A stretch of 64,000 nt of DNA from positions 174,753 through 238,752 of the forward strand of contig JAJEKV010000341.1 in assembly GCA_021234155.1 (NCBI GenBank), in the 5' to 3' direction. Positions 35,102-45,143 of this stretch are shown piece by piece (the first letter of the stretch is position 1; the number at the start of each line of letters is the position of its first letter). The position numbers were made by a program, and so were the translations under genes. This DNA is from Isoetes taiwanensis (taxonomy: Eukaryota > Streptophyta > Lycopodiopsida > Isoetales > Isoetaceae). The notes under the pieces are model-generated. The model worked only from the letters and a program-made list of their open reading frames with translations. It did not search any database and was not told where the DNA came from.

Positions 35102-35864
35102 CATTTCCATTGAGTTTTTTTTTTTTTTGAAGAACTGTGTCATCAATATATTAAAAGAATGGTAATGTTATAAAGCAAGTGAGGAGGAAGGAGAACTGCC
35201 CCAAAGAGACAGCGATACCTCGACACTCCACAACAAACTCACAGAAAAGCTGCAACTCTACTGCTGCACAAACCACCATCACCATCTACAACACCCAAAA
35301 GTCCCGGCTTAAATGGCAAACTTCCGCCTACTACTCTCTGGGAACACCGTAAAGCTTTTGAAATAGCTTGTACCGAAGTCGAGGGAATCGAGAGGCCGCA
35401 GTCGCCAATCCCCCGAAGATCCACAAACCGCCGCCTTCCAAATCAGCTACACCAACCAAGCCACGCATAAATGCAAGGTTTGCCGCCGCAAGAGCGCCAA
35501 GCACCGGGATACACGCGGAAGCAAAGAATCGCCGGGCTAGTCAATCTCACCAAATGAGCCCTAACCCAATCACAAAGTACCGCAAGTGAGGGCATAGAAC
35601 CGCATAATGCTCCACGCCTCAACCATGAAGGCCACAACAAGGGCGAGAGGGCTCACACCGCCTAAACCGACTCACAAGGGCATTCACCCCCGATACAACG
35701 GTGCACCACCCGCCATGTATAGCACCCTAACCTTCGGGGGGGAAGTGAGCTCCATGTCCACGTCCAAACCGAGCGCCATCGAGAACCCGGAAGCTGCAGA
35801 GACCACTTGCCTGAAGGGGGCAGTGTGTCATGAATAGCCAGCACCCGCATTTCCATTGAGTTTT
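35102..35864 (-). mobile_element. Retroposon with A tail and 17-bp target duplication (5'-truncated LINE end)
   Basis: The string CATTTCCATTGAGTTTT occurs at 35102-35118 and again at 35848-35864. Between them lies a GC-richer ~730-bp block that, on the minus strand, ends 'attgatgacacagttcttc' followed by an A tail (T run at 35115-35128). This is the layout of a LINE-type insertion: target duplication, 5'-truncated body, 3' UTR, A tail. The 3' end resembles the 3' UTR style of plant L1 elements. The open frames inside overlap on both strands and I name no protein. Confidence 0.85.
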
Positions 35865-36173
35865 GCAATCCCTTAATGAGATCTTTTAAAGTATCAGTTC
35901 CAAACTATCACATTTCCCATGTATGGAAATTCCTAGTCATACAAAAGGGAATGTTCATACAGTATTTTGAATTGTAAACACACATATAAAGTCACTATGG
36001 TCATGTCGTATGTGTGTGTGTTTAGGCGAGATATCTAAAAGCCTCTAAAATCATTTATGCACATCGCAAGCTAAATGTCTATCTTGGGAAAAAGGTTAAA
36101 TATTTGATATTTTTTGTTGGTTTTCATGCAATAGACAAAAAGAGAATATTTTCTTAGAACTCATATGGCTATA

Positions 36174-36269
36174 CTCTATTTTGTTTTTTTTTTTTTTTGA
36201 AGGATAAAGAATTTTCCATTTATAGGTAAACTATTACACAGCCTTATAGCAGATAGCCTCTATTTTGTT
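36174..36269 (-). mobile_element. Very short (72 bp) retroposon with target duplication
   Basis: CTCTATTTTGTT occurs at 36174-36185 and 36258-36269. Between them is a T run and ~55 bp, i.e. an extremely 5'-truncated minus-strand insert with an A tail. Part of the T run could belong to the target, so the exact edge is uncertain by a few bases. Confidence 0.7.
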
Positions 36270-37089
36270 GAGTTGCTTCTCTTGGATGATTATCAAATTG
36301 TTTTAAATTGTAGTCTAAGCTCATAAAATTTATTATGTTTTATAGCCATTGTGTTCCTACTCAATAATGTTATAGGGATGTCATTAAAAATGGATAAACT
36401 CTAATTGCTTTGCATATGAAACTTTACAAACAATATTTGACTTCAATAATACAAAGAATGATATATTCAATAGGCACATATTTGCCGATAACATTATTTG
36501 CCGCTAATATTGCCATCATAATACAAAGGACAGAATAGAATAGTATGTTTAACACCCACAACTGAAGACCTCCAATTGTCTATGATATCTACACGCTGGA
36601 CAAACAATGCTCTATGATCATGTCCCAATTCATGTTATGTTGCATGTCCTCGAGTGGATAATGACGCGGGGCCATATGGAACTCGATATAATAAACTAAC
36701 CAATCAACCTTCAACTTGGAAGACTATTGCAGTGGTAATTGGCTCGAAGACAATCAGCATGAACAACGGGTAGACATTTCCTTTCCATCGTCTTTGACTA
36801 ATCTCCAACCTTCCCTGACTGGTGAGTTGGCCCTAGACATTCTATTCTGCTTACGAGCTCCATTGCGTCTCCCATTTTGCACGTCCATGGCTAATGCCCG
36901 GCATAGCCGGGCACACGTTTCTAGTTCATTTGTATTTTTATTTTGATTTTTATTTCCTTGTTCACCTCAAAGTTTACCTATGTTTGCTTCGGGCCCAGAT
37001 TTTTTAATATTATAACCAATACATAACTACCATTAATATTAATTAACACAAACCATTACATTCAACAGGTTTAAATTAAAATCCCCCTA
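36270..37089. other. Unassigned region
   Basis: No gene or repeat recognised. The right end (37050-37100) reappears at 38300-38330 as 'aggtttaaattaaaat' in inverted and altered form, suggesting it is part of the flank of the tandem units. Confidence 0.35.
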
Positions 37090-37106
37090 AAACCCCCTTT
37101 GGTTTG

Positions 37107-38050
37107 GTTTGCTACATATTCTAAACGAGGTGCACACTGGACTACCACAGTCGTCGGATTCGTCGATCCTACGACCCAGACCATATGCACCTCTCGTTTC
37201 GTTTATAGTCATTTATGATTGGAGGCGCCTATGATTTTGAAATATGAAATACGATTTCGCCTAAGGTTTTGAGGGAATATCGAACCTCTATACAACTTTG
37301 CCTAAGATCTTTTAGAATATGAAATACGGGTGCTTGAACCTCTACCAAAATAAATCAATGTCTTAATAAGGCTACTTTAACCAATATACCTAGTGAGCTA
37401 ATGTAATTAATTTTTATCTTGAATTTATGTTCTTTTTTATAACAACCCATTCAATTGTTTTAGGGATATATGGTCTATGGTTTCAGGAATTATTATTTTT
37501 TACATCCATATCAATTCCCCCTGGAACCCCCTGTTATTTTGCTACATATTCTAAACAAGGTGCACGCTGGACTACCACAGTTGTCGGATTCGTCGATCCT
37601 ACAAACTAGACCGTATGGACTACCACAGTTGTCGGATTCGTCGATCCTACAAACTAGACCGTATGTTGGGGCCTGTTAGCACCTCTCGTTTCGTTTATAG
37701 TCATTTATGATTGGAGGCGCTTATGATTTTGAAATATGAAATACGATTTCGCCTAAGGTTTTGAGGGAATATCGAACCTCTAAACAACTTTGCCTAAGAT
37801 TTTTTAGAATATGAAATACGGGTGCTCGAACCTCTATCAAAATAAATCAATGTCCTAATAAGGCTACTTTAACCAATATACCCAGTGAGCTAATATAATT
37901 ATTTTTTATCTTGAATTTATGTCCTTTTTTATAACAACCCATTCAATTGTTTTAGGGATATATGGTCTATGGTTTCAGGAATTATTATTTTTTACATCCA
38001 TATCAAATCCCCGGAAACCCCCTGTTATTTTGCTACATATTCACACGCAG
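37107..38050 (-). repeat. Two tandem units with tRNA-like (SINE) head
   Basis: The landmark 'tttgctacatattc' occurs at about 37109, 37539 and 38028, giving units of ~430 and ~490 bp. Read on the minus strand each unit has a box A-like TAGCTCACTGGG/TAGCTCACTAGG (37881-37892, 37389-37400) and a box B-like GGTTCGAGC/GGTTCAAGC (about 37822-37835, 37331-37343). These are the internal promoter boxes of tRNA-derived RNA polymerase III transcription, with about 50 bp between them. The longer unit contains a 47-bp internal duplication beginning 'actaccacagttgtcgg' (37571, 37618). No protein is encoded. The Pol III call is from sequence pattern only. Confidence 0.7.
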
Positions 38051-40329
38051 GGGTGACGTAGGACAGCGACAGCCCCTAAAATCATATAATACGTATAAGT
38101 TTAGTACATTGCTCCAAACCTTACAGTATTTCGCAAATCTCGTTATATAATATATCAAAACTTGTATAAGCACACCCCACAAACGATGATCGCTATCTAC
38201 GATCTAGATCGAGGAATAAAGGGTAAATATGCCCATCCGACAGCTCTCGATGCCCGGAGTCAACCCCCATGTGAATATGCAATCAAACCAAAGAGGATTG
38301 CAGGGGGATTTTAATTTAAATGTATTGGATGTAATGGTTTGTGTTAAATAATGTTATTGCTAATGTGTAAGCATTGTTCTACATTTTTTGTCTAGATGAA
38401 GATCTCAATATTCTATTTAATTCTTTTTCTTTATTTTGGTGCAGATATAAGCATGGTCTATACCAGCATATAGATCGACAATTCAAGTTTTATGGCAGCT
38501 AGAACCGTCAATTATCAAGTTGAAGAGGTATGCGTCTTTGGTTATAGCAGTTGAAATGTCTGATATATTACTATCATTACCAACTCTTATCGAGAAGAAT
38601 GCAGTACAAGTAGTCAAATATGACGTGTTTGCGACAAATAATGCAATGCAACGCATTTTGAAAACAATATGGAAATGACGAATAAAAGAGAAACGACAGT
38701 GTTAAATGAGATGTCATAAGGAAAATAAGACCACGGGCTTAGAGCCATGAGTAGATGCCACAATATGAATAGTACAGTTAAAAAATAAGGGAAGAGGTTG
38801 AGGTAGAAGTGGCAGACATGTCAGCACAAATCAAGAGGAAGGTCAAGACGGGAGGTTAAATGTGGATCACATTGTGGATCAAACAAATTATGTTGTTCAT
38901 CTAAGATCCTAAAACTTTCACCAGTTTGTGTGTTGCTTCTAGACATTGGAGATAAAGTTCATTAGAGTGCATGGAGTAACAGAGCCAAATAATAAATATG
39001 CTTAGAGAAATTGGCTACATAGTAGATGAAAATCTGTATCATGCTGCAGATAAGTGCATCTCAAGTGGACATGCAAGAATAGCAAATTCCAAATGTTAGC
39101 AACGTCTTTCAAGTTGCTGCTCCCTTCTGTATTAAAGTTTTTCAAGTTGCTACTCCCTTTGAGAAGGAATATGCAAGCTAAGGAATGGTTTTTCGAAAAA
39201 AAATTTAGTTTTCTATTAAGCAAAGTGTGTGTTAATATAAACTTAGCATTTACCCATGTTATTTATGGGCTTTCACATTTGGTATTGTGGATATGGCCAT
39301 ATAATTCTTTTATGTTAATAAATACCCATAGTTGGTAGCATGTACCATTGCTTATGGTCGAACTTGAGCATTTCTTTCAAACCTTCAGCAAGTTGGGCAT
39401 CTATTGCACCACAAGAATTTTGTAGCAATTGCAGGGTTTTGAGATACATTTGTGTAGCTTTATAAAGTTATAATACAACAAAATCAACGATAGAACATTT
39501 TGAATCTCCAGCTTCTAATCAACATAGGCAAGACGCGTATGCATTAAGTGCATCGTTAAATGCGCTGTGATTTTAATTGAGTAAGCATATGTACGAAGAA
39601 AAATGAAATAATTATCATGGCAATTTCAAATAACCTAATCGGTGGTTTTATATTGGTTAGAATATCATCATTAATATGTTGCAATCTTTTCTCTATTCTA
39701 TTCTATTCTAATGACATTTGAAAAGACAAAATGGACATGTTATTTATATACCCACTAATTTCAAACGAACATGCCATACATGTACCACTAATTGGTCATC
39801 CACAAATATTGTGTTTTTGAAATATGTTGATACAAGCGACAACTTTTTAATGTGAAAAAAAGAAGGTTCCACAACTGACTAGCCCGAAGTAACATCACCA
39901 CATAATTATACAGATGCATGTCAAACATGTTCTAGATAAATCACACATTTAGGATTTAGAGTTTACGATTTAATTTCAGTCTATGGGTTTAGGATTTGCG
40001 AATTTATTATATCTTAAAGTTCAAAAAACTTGGATGATGTAGCAAGCCATGCCCGTAGATGGAGATGCAAAGTTATCAACCATACCATATTATTATAGAG
40101 TTAGGGTTTACGGGATGGCTTTAAAATTTGTGTGTTTAGAGAGATGACGATAATATGTCTTAAGAATATTTGCAACTTTTAAAGAAGATGGAGACAATTG
40201 ATCGATTGATTTACCAAGTTCTAGTTGTCTCAGACACAAATATTACAAGCATGGATTTTGTATAAAACAAAATAGATCAATGCATGCTTTTATCAAGACA
40301 GGCCAACAATGCAAGGACAATGGCAACAC
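38051..40329. other. Unassigned AT-rich region
   Basis: No coding family seen. A local duplication 'ttcaagttgct(g/a)ctccctt' lies at 39109 and 39139. Confidence 0.4.
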
Positions 40330-40770
40330 TAACATGTAGCAAAATAACAAGGTATTCCAGGGGAATTTAATATGGATATAATTCTTGAAACCATAGACCA
40401 TATCCCTAAAAAAATTCAATGAGTTATTATAAAAAAAATATAAAAAATAGTCGCGTTAGCTCACTGGTTAGATTGATTAAGGTAGTCTTATTAGGACATT
40501 GAATTATTTTGGTAGAGATTCGAGCTCTCGTATTTCATATTCTAAAACCTTAAGTGAAGCCGTATATACCATCAAAACCTTTGGCAAACTCGTATTTGAC
40601 ATCTCAAAATCATAGGCGCCCCCAATCATAAATGAGCATAAGCGAAACGAGAGGTGCCCAGACACTCCAACATACTGTCTGGGCCGTAGGATTGACAGAT
40701 CCGATGACTGTGGTAGTCTAGGGTGCACCTCGTTTAGAATATGTAGCAAAATCTTAGGGGCGCCTATGAT
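40330..40770 (+). repeat. Third copy of the SINE-headed unit, opposite orientation
   Basis: The plus strand carries the same string of landmarks as the minus strand at 37.1-38.0 kb: 'accatagaccatat' near 40390, then box A TAGCTCACTGG at 40457-40467, box B AGATTCGAGCT at 40516-40526, then 'ggcgccc', 'cgaaacgagaggtg' and a closing 'tagaatatgtagcaaaat'. Being complete at both landmarks and alone, it suggests the whole ~430-bp unit is the mobile or amplified entity. Confidence 0.7.
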
Positions 40771-40858
40771 TTTAAAATACAAAATCCAGATTCGCCTAAG
40801 GTTCTGGAATATGAAAATCCAACGAACTAACCATCTAAGCCATGCAACATTATTGCAA

Positions 40859-40867
40859 TAAAAATAA
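40859..40867. repeat. MULE target-site duplication, left (9 bp)
   Basis: TAAAAATAA here versus TAAAAACAA at 44624-44632: one mismatch in nine. Nine bases is the characteristic footprint of Mutator-like elements. Confidence 0.85.
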
Positions 40868-41074
40868 GGGAAAATTCTAAAAATGCCCTTGTATTTTTGT
40901 CTAATTGTTAAAAAGCCCCTAATTTCATTGTATTTGTCAAAATGCCATTCTCTTTTGCACGTATCTTTGTTTTCAGCTGAACGGCGGTGGCGGGAAGTTA
41001 GATCCAGTGGACAAACGGCAATTCCAAACATCAATTTGCCTACGTCTGATGCACGAGCATGGATCCGGCAGAAG
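40868..41074. repeat. MULE left terminal inverted repeat
   Basis: 207 bp, matching the inverse complement of 44418-44623 with few differences. It includes the shared blocks 'ggcggtggcgggaagtta' and 'caattccaaacatcaattt'. Transposase binds such TIRs, and in MULEs they often also carry the promoter of the transposase gene. Confidence 0.93.
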
Positions 41075-41344
41075 GACCGGCGCCCAGCAAGTAATGACAA
41101 CCCTAACTTCTTTGAATTCTCCCACATTCGATTCATAAAAAGCAAGTCGATTCTTCACAAACAGGTAAGTTTTGGTTTTTGCATGCTTTTTATTTCTGTA
41201 TTCTTTCATCGTTGATAAACATTTTGGAGAAAGGGAATTCCGATAGTAGTACTGGCTTAAATTAACTTATGCACGTCTTTTACTGTGTTCTTTTTTTTTC
41301 CCTTTCTTTCCAATATTGCAGGAATTATTACAAGGGTTATCAAT

Positions 41345-43045
41345 ATGGAGCTAGTTAAAGGAACAATATTTGATACATTGATAGAGGTCAAGAATGCAGT
41401 TAGGAACAGATGCCATTGCATCATACACTGAATTCAAAGTTATTAAATCTGATAGATCACGATTTAGGGACAAATGCAGTGATGAGAATTGCACATGGCA
41501 CTCTTTGATTGGTGAAGGCCCAAGATGTATGATTCGTTCAATAGGAGTGCATAATTGTCGTGGCAACCAGCAGTTGAGCAATAAAGAAGTATCAGCTAGT
41601 TGGCTAGCAAGAAAATATCAGGAAAAGTTCAGAGAACATCCTCATTATAAGCCAACCGAGTTGATAGATGACTTTCGTAGAGAAGCTGGCATTACTGTAA
41701 CCTATACAGTTGCTTACAATGCAAAGGAAATAGCTATAGACATCATTAATGGAGACTACAGAAGAGGTTACAGAAAATTACAAGCCTTCTGTCAGAAGCT
41801 TTTAGAAAGCAATCCAGGAAGTAGAGTTGCTCTTGAGGAGAGCAATGGACGTTTTTATAGGTTATTCTTTGCCTATGGAGCATGTTTGACTGGTTTTTTG
41901 AGTTGTAGGCCTTTTGTGGGATTAGATGGCACTTTTCTAACTGGGAAATACCTAGGTCATCTCATTTGTGCTACAGGTATTGATGCCACAGGTAGTCTTT
42001 TCCCTATCGCATTCGGGGTCATTGACAATGAAAACACAGAGAATTGGGTATGGTTTCTGTAGCATTTACGCAATAGCTTGCAGTTGGACTCAAGTCTCAC
42101 ATTTGTATCAGATAGAGACAGAGGTTTGCAAGAGGCCCTTTATGATGTTTTTCCTGGCTTTCCAAATGCATACTGCATGAGGCACCTCGAAGCAAATTTG
42201 AAGAAAAAAATGCAACAACACTGAGTTTTTGCATTTCTTCTGGGAGGCTGCACGAGCAAACACAGTCCCTGAATATGAAGAGCAAATAAGTAAGATGAGG
42301 AATTCGAAAAATGCAGCAACAGATTGGTTATTAGAAACCACACCACCAAATAGCTGGGCTACTGCACACTTCCAGGGGCATCGATTTGGTCATTTGACCT
42401 CTAACATATCAGAATCTTTGAATTCTCTATTATTGAATGCAAGGGAGAAGCCTATAATTGCTATGCTCATTGATATTAGACAGGCATTGATGGAGAGGTT
42501 TCACATACGGGGTAATGAAGCGAAGCAAGCATGGCAATCTGCAGATCAGAGTGCACCATTTACTTTGGGTACCTGAAGAAGAGAAGTGCATAACAGAATC
42601 GACTAATCGTGCAAGGCAGTATAGAATTTTACCATCAGATGGAATTGTGTTTGAGGTAATCACCCCAGAGCACAGACGAATAGTTGATCTAGTGCACCAT
42701 ACATGTACTTCTTATGCTTGGCAACATAGAGGAACCCCATGCGCTCATGCTGTGGGAGCAATTTTATGGCTGAAGAAACGTCCACAAAGTTATGCACATC
42801 CTGGGTATTACCTGAGAGCATGGCGTGATGCATATGAAGGTGCAGTTTTTCCCTTTGAGGATGTGAGAGAGGACGAGGAGACCAATCTGAAACCTCCTGC
42901 TACACGTAAACCACCTGGTCGGCCAAAGAAAAAATGCATCCGTACTGAGGACCGCTTCAAAGAAATACGGCCATATCGGTGTTCTAGGTGTGGCCAATAT
43001 GGACGACATAATTGCAAGAGTTGCAGAAATGCGATCGCGGACTGA
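41345..43045 (+). pseudogene. MuDR-family transposase, frameshifted
   Basis: DDE-type cut-and-paste transposase. The first ATG at 41345 reads MELVKGTIFDTLIEVKN; a shift near 41394 leads to the main frame, with the N-terminal DNA-binding domain (SRFRDKCSDENCTWHS) and the catalytic core. First Asp is in FVGLDGTFLTGKYLGH, second in FVSDRDRGLQEAL after a TAG at 42060-42062. Shifts near 42220 and 42550 separate FWEAARANTVPEYEEQ and the SWIM zinc finger. That finger reads CTSYAWQHRGTPCAHA, where the usual C-x-C start has Ser for the second Cys. A final CCHC-like knuckle (CSRCGQYGRHNCKSC) has one extra residue. All the domains are present, but at least three shifts and one stop break the gene. Confidence 0.92.
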
Positions 43046-43799
43046 TCTATGGTACTGATGTATGTGTTCTTTCCGTCTAAAAGAAAGACTGATATATGTT
43101 AATGTTCATTTTATTGTTTTTGCAAAGTTTTGGTTGATGAAAAGTAATGCTGTTGAGGTTTAAGCAAAATCATGTGGTTATGAGAGAGCTGAATCATATC
43201 TTGTTTTTCTGAATTGTATCTTGTAGTAACCGAGCAAGACTTCCAGTTTATTATAACAGTTATTTTGTCATGCAAGCAACCAATTGCAAGGTTGACTTCC
43301 AGTATATTATAACAGGATCTTATCCTTCCTTTTTGCAGATTTGCTTGACAACAATTATGAAGTGGAGCTGCGACTCAGAGTCACATGGAATAATGCCATA
43401 AGGTGTAGGTTAGTTCAAGCCTCCCTTCTCAAGCACATTATTCATAGAAGCATCTTTCTAAAATAATCTTATGTGTATTCAGCTACGTGTTTGTAATAGC
43501 TCAGGAAAATGTGTCCTGCAAGCTACCAACTGCATTGTTTTCTTCTAGTCTGTTATAATTATGTGCATTTTACAAAAATAAGCCATGGATGCCATATCTA
43601 TATCTTGCTATCTCGGTTATGTTCTTTAAACTAATGTTCTTTTGTAGCCATTAAGGAATTAGAAAACCCAGTCTCTGATTACATACATGTATGGGCATAC
43701 AACTTTTCTGAATCATATCTTGTTTTTCTGAATTGTATTTGGAAGCACTTGTAAGTGCTTGTATTGTTTTTTTGGATTGCTTTTGGAAGTGCTTCAATT

Positions 43800-44417
43800 G
43801 TTTGGACCTGATTTTGACAGAGAAGAAAAGTTCTTTCTGCCCAATGGACCTGAACTTAACAAGGATGAAGAGGATACATGACTAAGATTACTGCTTCCAT
43901 TGGATAAGCTACTTCTTTTCAACCTTTTTGACAAAGAATATCTTTGTCTTCTTTTCCAAGATAAGAAACCCCATAAGCCAGAGTCAACTTCCAGAGTCAG
44001 CTCGAACAAGACTTCCCAAAGGAGAAAGTGCGCAACTTTCCTTACAGACATCTTCAGTTTGACACAAACCACAATCATTACAAAATGCGGTCCTGATTGT
44101 TTGAGCAAGGGGAAGATAGAAACATGCCATTTGGACAAGCTTGAGCACAAGGGATACAGATCTGTTGGGATGGAACTACACATAGGCTATTATCAGGAGT
44201 ATATATTCCAAAACTGCTAGCATTAAACTTATACTGGCCTTGTTCACAAGGAATTGCAGTGCACACACCTGGACTGAAAAACTGTGGTGGGGGCTAAAAC
44301 TGAGTTCCATTCCCGAAATAATCTACTAATAAGTCGGTCTCACGAATTCCACAAGTTACATCTGCAGAGGCAAGGGCTAAGAAATCTGACTTAATAGGCA
44401 CAGAAGATTGGTTAAAC
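43800..44417 (-). pseudogene. Captured CRINKLY4-type receptor kinase fragment
   Basis: On the minus strand, one frame from about 44410 to 44078 reads IKSDFLALASADVTCGIRET (end of the crinkly/RCC1-like propeller). After a TAG comes PPPQFFSPGVCTAIPCEQGQ, then YKFNASSFGIYTPDNSLC and CIPCAQACPNGMFLSSPC. After a one-base T-run insertion it continues CNDCGLCQTEDVCKESC. This is the propeller end, proline hinge and TNFR-like cysteine repeats of CR4 kinases, membrane receptors in epidermal patterning. A later part, KRSSLSNGSSNLSHV and LLSSGPLGRKNFSSLSK, may be the juxtamembrane region; the membrane helix and kinase domain are absent. The segment starts within a few bases of the right TIR and runs against the transposase. 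Confidence 0.88.
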
Positions 44418-44623
44418 TTCTGCCGGATCTGTGCTCGCGTATTAGACGTAGGCAAATTGATGTTTGGAATTGCCGTTTGTCCACTGGATCTAGCTTCCCG
44501 CCACCGCCGTTCAGCTAAAAATGAAGATACGTACAAAAGAGAATGGCATTTTGACAAATACAATGAAATTAGGGGCTTTTTAACAATTAGACAAAAATAC
44601 AATGGCATTTTTAGAAATTTCCC
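44418..44623. repeat. MULE right terminal inverted repeat
   Basis: 206 bp, inverse complement of the left TIR, ending GAAATTTCCC. The inner edge (CTTCTGCCGG) is where the captured kinase sequence begins. Confidence 0.93.
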
Positions 44624-44632
44624 TAAAAACAA
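44624..44632. repeat. MULE target-site duplication, right (9 bp)
   Basis: TAAAAACAA, partner of 40859-40867 with one mismatch. Confidence 0.85.
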
Positions 44633-44700
44633 TTCTTACATCATAATAAACAAATGACTGCTATGCTATTCGACTTGTACAAACACATAGCGATGAATTC

Positions 44701-44842
44701 GGCTCTCAATTTTTTGGAATCCAACACCGAAAAGGGAGCCAACATTTCACCCGAGAACTATTTATTCCAATCGGCTCTCGATTTTTTGGAATCCAACACC
44801 GAAAAGGGAGCCAATATTTCACCCGAGAACTATTTATTCCAC
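44701..44842. repeat. 72-bp tandem duplication
   Basis: Two head-to-tail copies starting 'ggctctc(a/g)attttttggaa' with three or four differences. They generate a repeated open frame that is not a gene. Confidence 0.85.
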
Positions 44843-45123
44843 CTACAAATTTTATGATGTCTACGCATTCCATATGGCCATGGATAATGTCCCGCATCAA
44901 CGAGCACACATTTCTAATATATAGTAATTTGGTATAAAAACACATGCAATGAGTTTAACACAACAATAGTTTGACTATCATGAAGGCATTATTGCAAAGA
45001 TCTTTTGCTTGAAAATCTAGTTTTTTTTACTTATAGGCTAGTTGGTGTTATGGACATTAATTTTTTTCTATTTTCTCTATATATCCTCATGGATCTTGCA
45101 AATATGGCATGACGTAAAAATAT

Positions 45124-45143
45124 CCGTCCGTCCGTCCGTCCGT
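45124..45143. repeat. Tetranucleotide microsatellite (CCGT)5
   Basis: Five perfect CCGT units in otherwise AT-rich DNA. Confidence 0.95.

Larger units (their letters stand above)
40868..44623 (+). mobile_element. MULE (Mutator-like transposon) carrying captured host exons
   Basis: 3756 bp bounded by ~207-bp inverted repeats that begin GGGAAAATTCTAAAAATGCC and end at CCGGCAGAAG, flanked by a 9-bp duplication. The left two thirds hold a MuDR-family transposase gene on the plus strand, now broken. The right part, directly against the inner edge of the right TIR, holds a piece of a CRINKLY4-like receptor kinase on the minus strand. The element is therefore Pack-MULE-like, but unlike most Pack-MULEs it also has a transposase gene. 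It could move only with transposase from elsewhere. Confidence 0.93.

Noticed and set aside
35443-35837. Several GC-rich frames on both strands around 35.4-35.8 kb
   Set aside because: They lie within the A-tailed retroposon 35115-35847 and show no family; the open frames reflect higher GC.
40453-40527. Possible functional tRNA gene
   Set aside because: Box A and box B are recognisable but the cloverleaf stems do not form convincingly and the unit is repeated; it fits a SINE head better.
45124-45143. CRISPR-like or regulatory array
   Set aside because: It is a simple (CCGT)5 microsatellite with no spacers.
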